The position numbers and the translations under genes are program-made. From NCBI GenBank assembly GCA_947073545.1, contig CAMTMP010000017.1, positions 1-64,000 of the forward strand: DNA of 64,000 nucleotides, written 5' to 3'. The stretch's first letter is position 1; every line of letters starts with the position of its first letter. This stretch comes from an uncultured bacterium (GTDB taxonomy: Bacteria > Bacillota > Clostridia > Lachnospirales > Lachnospiraceae). The notes beneath the pieces were generated by a model. It was not told where the DNA came from, searched no databases, and worked only from the letters and a program-made list of their open reading frames with translations. Positions 61,875-64,000 of the stretch are shown here, piece after piece.

Positions 61875-62973
61875 AATCTTAAAGAAACCGATTACCGCCA
61901 CTCTGATTGCCATATTCTGCGGATTTCTCGTAGCTACGGTAATTCTGGCGGCTTCGGGATACAATCCCTTTGAGGCGTTCGGCGCGCTGCTTGGCGGTAT
62001 TTTTGGGAGGCCTAAGTATGTCTCCAACGTGATTATCAAGAGTACGCCCATCATCTTAACCGGCGTCAGTGTGGCCTTTGCTTACAAGATGGGACTTTTC
62101 AACATCGGTGCGGAGGGACAGTTCATTGTGGGTGCGGTGGCGGCCAATGTGGTGGGTATCGTCTGTGACTTTCCGGCCATCATCGAAGTGCCTCTCGTGC
62201 TGCTCGTTGGCGCAGCGGCAGGTGCGCTCTACGGAGGAATTGCCGGGTGGCTGAAAGCAAAATATAACATCAATGAAGTGATTGTGGGTATTATGCTGAA
62301 CTGGATGGCGCTCTATTTCTCCAATTTCGTGTGCAACATAGAGCGGTTCCACAAGCCGGACACGGACGGCACCTACGCGATCAATGAGTCGGGATTTATC
62401 TCCTTTTTTACAAACTGGAAGACCACGGAAGCGGCGGCGGAGTTCGTGCAGGAGCACCCCATAATCGGTGATATTCTGCGGACGGATGCAAACGCGGGTA
62501 TCTTTATCGCCATTGCCCTCACCTTTGCGGTTTCCTTCCTGCTCTATAAGACGACGAAAGGGTATGAACTGCGGGCCGTGGGAAGCAACAGGGACGCGGC
62601 GGAGTTTGCAGGCATCAACGTGGGAAAAAATATGGTGCAGACCATGCTGATCGCGGGCGCATTGTCCGGAATCGCGGCGGCGATCTCCATAGCGGGCAAC
62701 AATCCCCACGGGATTTCCCAGCTTTCCGCTTTTGAGTCCAACGGCTTAAACGGGCTTTCGGTGGCGTTCATTGCGGGCGGCTCCCCTATCGGATGTATCT
62801 TTGCAGGGCTTTTGTTCGGCGGCCTTTTGTACGGCGGCCAGTCCATACAGTATGTGGTGGGTGCGCCTTCGGAGATCATAAGCATCCTGATCGGTACAAT
62901 CGTATTTTTGATCGCACTCAAGGATATGGTGCCTGTACTTATTGATAAAATGGGGAAAAGAGGTGTAAAATGA
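61858..62973 (+). CDS. nucleoside ABC transporter permease 1
   Basis: 371-aa permease of the branched-chain type with about ten membrane segments. IKSTPIILTGVSVAFAYKMG and LFNIGAEGQFIVGAVAA are hallmark stretches; ELRAVGSNRDAAEFAGINVG is the ATPase contact loop. Overlaps both the ATPase gene and the next permease (4 bp). Resembles YufP/NupP. Confidence 0.94.
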   Translation: MEKTVKILKKPITATLIAIFCGFLVATVILAASGYNPFEAFGALLGGIFGRPKYVSNVIIKSTPIILTGVSVAFAYKMGLFNIGAEGQFIVGAVAANVVGIVCDFPAIIEVPLVLLVGAAAGALYGGIAGWLKAKYNINEVIVGIMLNWMALYFSNFVCNIERFHKPDTDGTYAINESGFISFFTNWKTTEAAAEFVQEHPIIGDILRTDANAGIFIAIALTFAVSFLLYKTTKGYELRAVGSNRDAAEFAGINVGKNMVQTMLIAGALSGIAAAISIAGNNPHGISQLSAFESNGLNGLSVAFIAGGSPIGCIFAGLLFGGLLYGGQSIQYVVGAPSEIISILIGTIVFLIALKDMVPVLIDKMGKRGVK

Positions 62974-63890
62974 TGATGAATACAATTACGTTGTTACTCG
63001 GTGTCACGCTGCTGTATTCCACACCTATGGTATTCGGCGCGCTGGGCGGTGTGCTGTCGGAGCGTTCCGGTGTTGTAAACATCGGCATTGAGGGCATGAT
63101 GACCTTTGGCGCGTTCGCAGGGGCAGCGGCGGGGTATTACAGCGGGAGCCCGTGGATTGGTGTGCTGTGCGCGGCTTTAGCCGGCGGCATTTTAGCACTG
63201 CTTCACGCGGTGGCGGCGATCACCTGTCAGGCGGATCAGACCATCAGCGGTGTGGCGATCAACCTGCTCGGCCCTGCGCTTGCGGTATTTTTCTGTCGTC
63301 TCGCCTTCGACGGCGCCACCATGTCCTATCCGGTGGCGAATAAACTCCCCAAGATATTCGGAAGCGGCGCGGAAGGGATCCGGGCGAACCTGAATGTGGA
63401 TATCATGGTGATTGTGGCGCTGCTGTTCGCCGTGGCCATGTGGTTTGTGCTCTACCGCACCAAATGGGGAATGCGCATTCTGGCGGTAGGTGAGAATCCT
63501 GCGGCGGCGGATACGCTCGGCATCAATGTATACAAGACCCGTTATGCCTGTGTCATTCTGTCCGGCATACTGGCGGGGATCGGCGGCGCGACAGTCACCC
63601 TCGGCATTGTGGCGCAGTTTACACAGACCTCCATCGCCGGGCAGGGATTTATCGCACTGGCGGCTGTGATCTTTGGCAAGTGGAAACCGATTGGCGCCTA
63701 CAAGGCGTGTCTGATCTTCGGCTTCTCTCAGGCGCTGACCGTGGTGCTTGGCGGCGGGGCGGCTGTGGTTCCCACGGAGATTCTGGCGATGCTGCCTTAC
63801 GTGCTGACCATCGTGATCCTGATTCTCTTTATCGGCAAGTCCGTTGCGCCCAAGGCAGACGGCGTGCCCTATGTGAAGGGAAGAAGATAA
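62970..63890 (+). CDS. nucleoside ABC transporter permease 2
   Basis: 306-aa permease, partner of the previous protein. PMVFGALGGVLSERSGVVNI and GIEGMMTFGAFAG are typical; MRILAVGENPAAADTLGINV is the contact loop. Resembles YufQ/NupQ. Ends the deoD-BMP operon; a hairpin lies 76 bp downstream. Confidence 0.94.
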   Translation: MMMNTITLLLGVTLLYSTPMVFGALGGVLSERSGVVNIGIEGMMTFGAFAGAAAGYYSGSPWIGVLCAALAGGILALLHAVAAITCQADQTISGVAINLLGPALAVFFCRLAFDGATMSYPVANKLPKIFGSGAEGIRANLNVDIMVIVALLFAVAMWFVLYRTKWGMRILAVGENPAAADTLGINVYKTRYACVILSGILAGIGGATVTLGIVAQFTQTSIAGQGFIALAAVIFGKWKPIGAYKACLIFGFSQALTVVLGGGAAVVPTEILAMLPYVLTIVILILFIGKSVAPKADGVPYVKGRR

Positions 63891-63937
63891 ATACTTGCCA
63901 ACGTAATATGCGGTAAGCTATAGTAAGAAAGCAGGAA

Positions 63938-64000
63938 ATGAAAATATGTGCAAAATGCCTGTGTGCCGCAGGATGCCGTAAAGCGTCCTGCGGGGGCGCA
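63938..64000 (+). CDS. possible Cys-rich small protein, cut by the window edge
   Basis: ATG 63938 with AGCAGGAA upstream opens a frame that stays open to the end, 21 residues with Cys at 4, 7, 9, 13 and 18 (MKICAKCLCAAGCRKASCGG). The ribosome binding site and Cys spacing are suggestive, but the same DNA forms a hairpin, so it may be non-coding. The family is not recognised. Confidence 0.25.
   Translation, partial: MKICAKCLCAAGCRKASCGGA
63966..63993 (+). terminator. hairpin after the nucleoside transporter operon
   Basis: CCGCAGGA (63966-63973), 12-nt loop, TCCTGCGG (63986-63993). A T-run, if any, would be outside the window. It overlaps the possible Cys-rich frame. Confidence 0.4.

Overview
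The window reads as a chromosomal segment of a spore-forming, Gram-positive Clostridia member, most likely family Lachnospiraceae. The evidence is the clostridial gene order (dgt-dnaG-rpoD-trmK; spoIIIAA-AH; asp23-nusB-xseAB-ispA-dxs-tlyA-nadK-argR-recN-spoIVB-spo0A; yicC-remA-gmk-rpoZ-rimO-pgsA-cinA), strong GGAGG ribosome binding sites, frequent GTG/TTG starts, a class A RNase P RNA, and an acyltransferase/DUF6320/hydrolase trio that I associate with this family. Genus cannot be fixed from the sequence alone. No tRNA, rRNA, CRISPR, prophage or intact transposase gene was seen.

Layout. 1-4824: the two permeases of a sugar ABC importer, then a YesN-type regulator with nagB and nagA (amino-sugar catabolism) behind its own promoter and operator-like palindrome. 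4900-9523: a GerMN lipoprotein, a DUF4125 protein, and divergent acyltransferase/DUF6320 and alpha/beta-hydrolase genes. 9761-16976: dgt, primase, sigma-A, TrmK, a uridine-kinase-like protein and rnpB. 17080-24400: a secreted trypsin-like protease, an aldose-epimerase-like protein, an ABC exporter pair, two CobW-family GTPases (one with a roughly 100-residue His/Cys-rich tract), a CmpB-type membrane protein and a PHP phosphoesterase. 24554-29672: the complete eight-gene spoIIIA operon. 29814-43987: prfC, a transglutaminase-like protein, then a long housekeeping run (NusB, exonuclease VII, isoprenoid synthesis, NAD kinase, ArgR, RecN) ending in spoIVB and a Spo0A homologue that lacks its receiver domain. 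44117-49920: glycogen synthase, a lipid flippase, a metallo-beta-lactamase lipoprotein, and RqcH on the minus strand. 50201-57184: yicC through cinA, then a membrane protein with a FUS-like Tyr/Gly/Gln repeat domain. 57562-63890: a Crp/Fnr regulator, purine nucleoside phosphorylase and a BMP-type nucleoside ABC importer whose lipoprotein gene carries a frameshift. The right edge cuts a possible Cys-rich small protein.

The most unusual material lies between and inside the ordinary genes. (1) A family of modular three-hairpin repeats (five copies, two subfamilies, compensatory stem changes) begins at or within 3 nt of the stop codon of its upstream gene. (2) A 153-bp multibranched palindromic element also sits 2 nt after a stop codon. 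(3) A palindromic insertion in the P12 loop of the RNase P RNA is flanked by a 9-bp direct repeat; removing it restores a perfect 8-bp stem with an ATA loop. (4) The receiver-less Spo0A occupies the canonical spo0A locus. (5) The FUS-like protein is membrane anchored. Functions for these are inference; structures and coordinates were read directly from the sequence.
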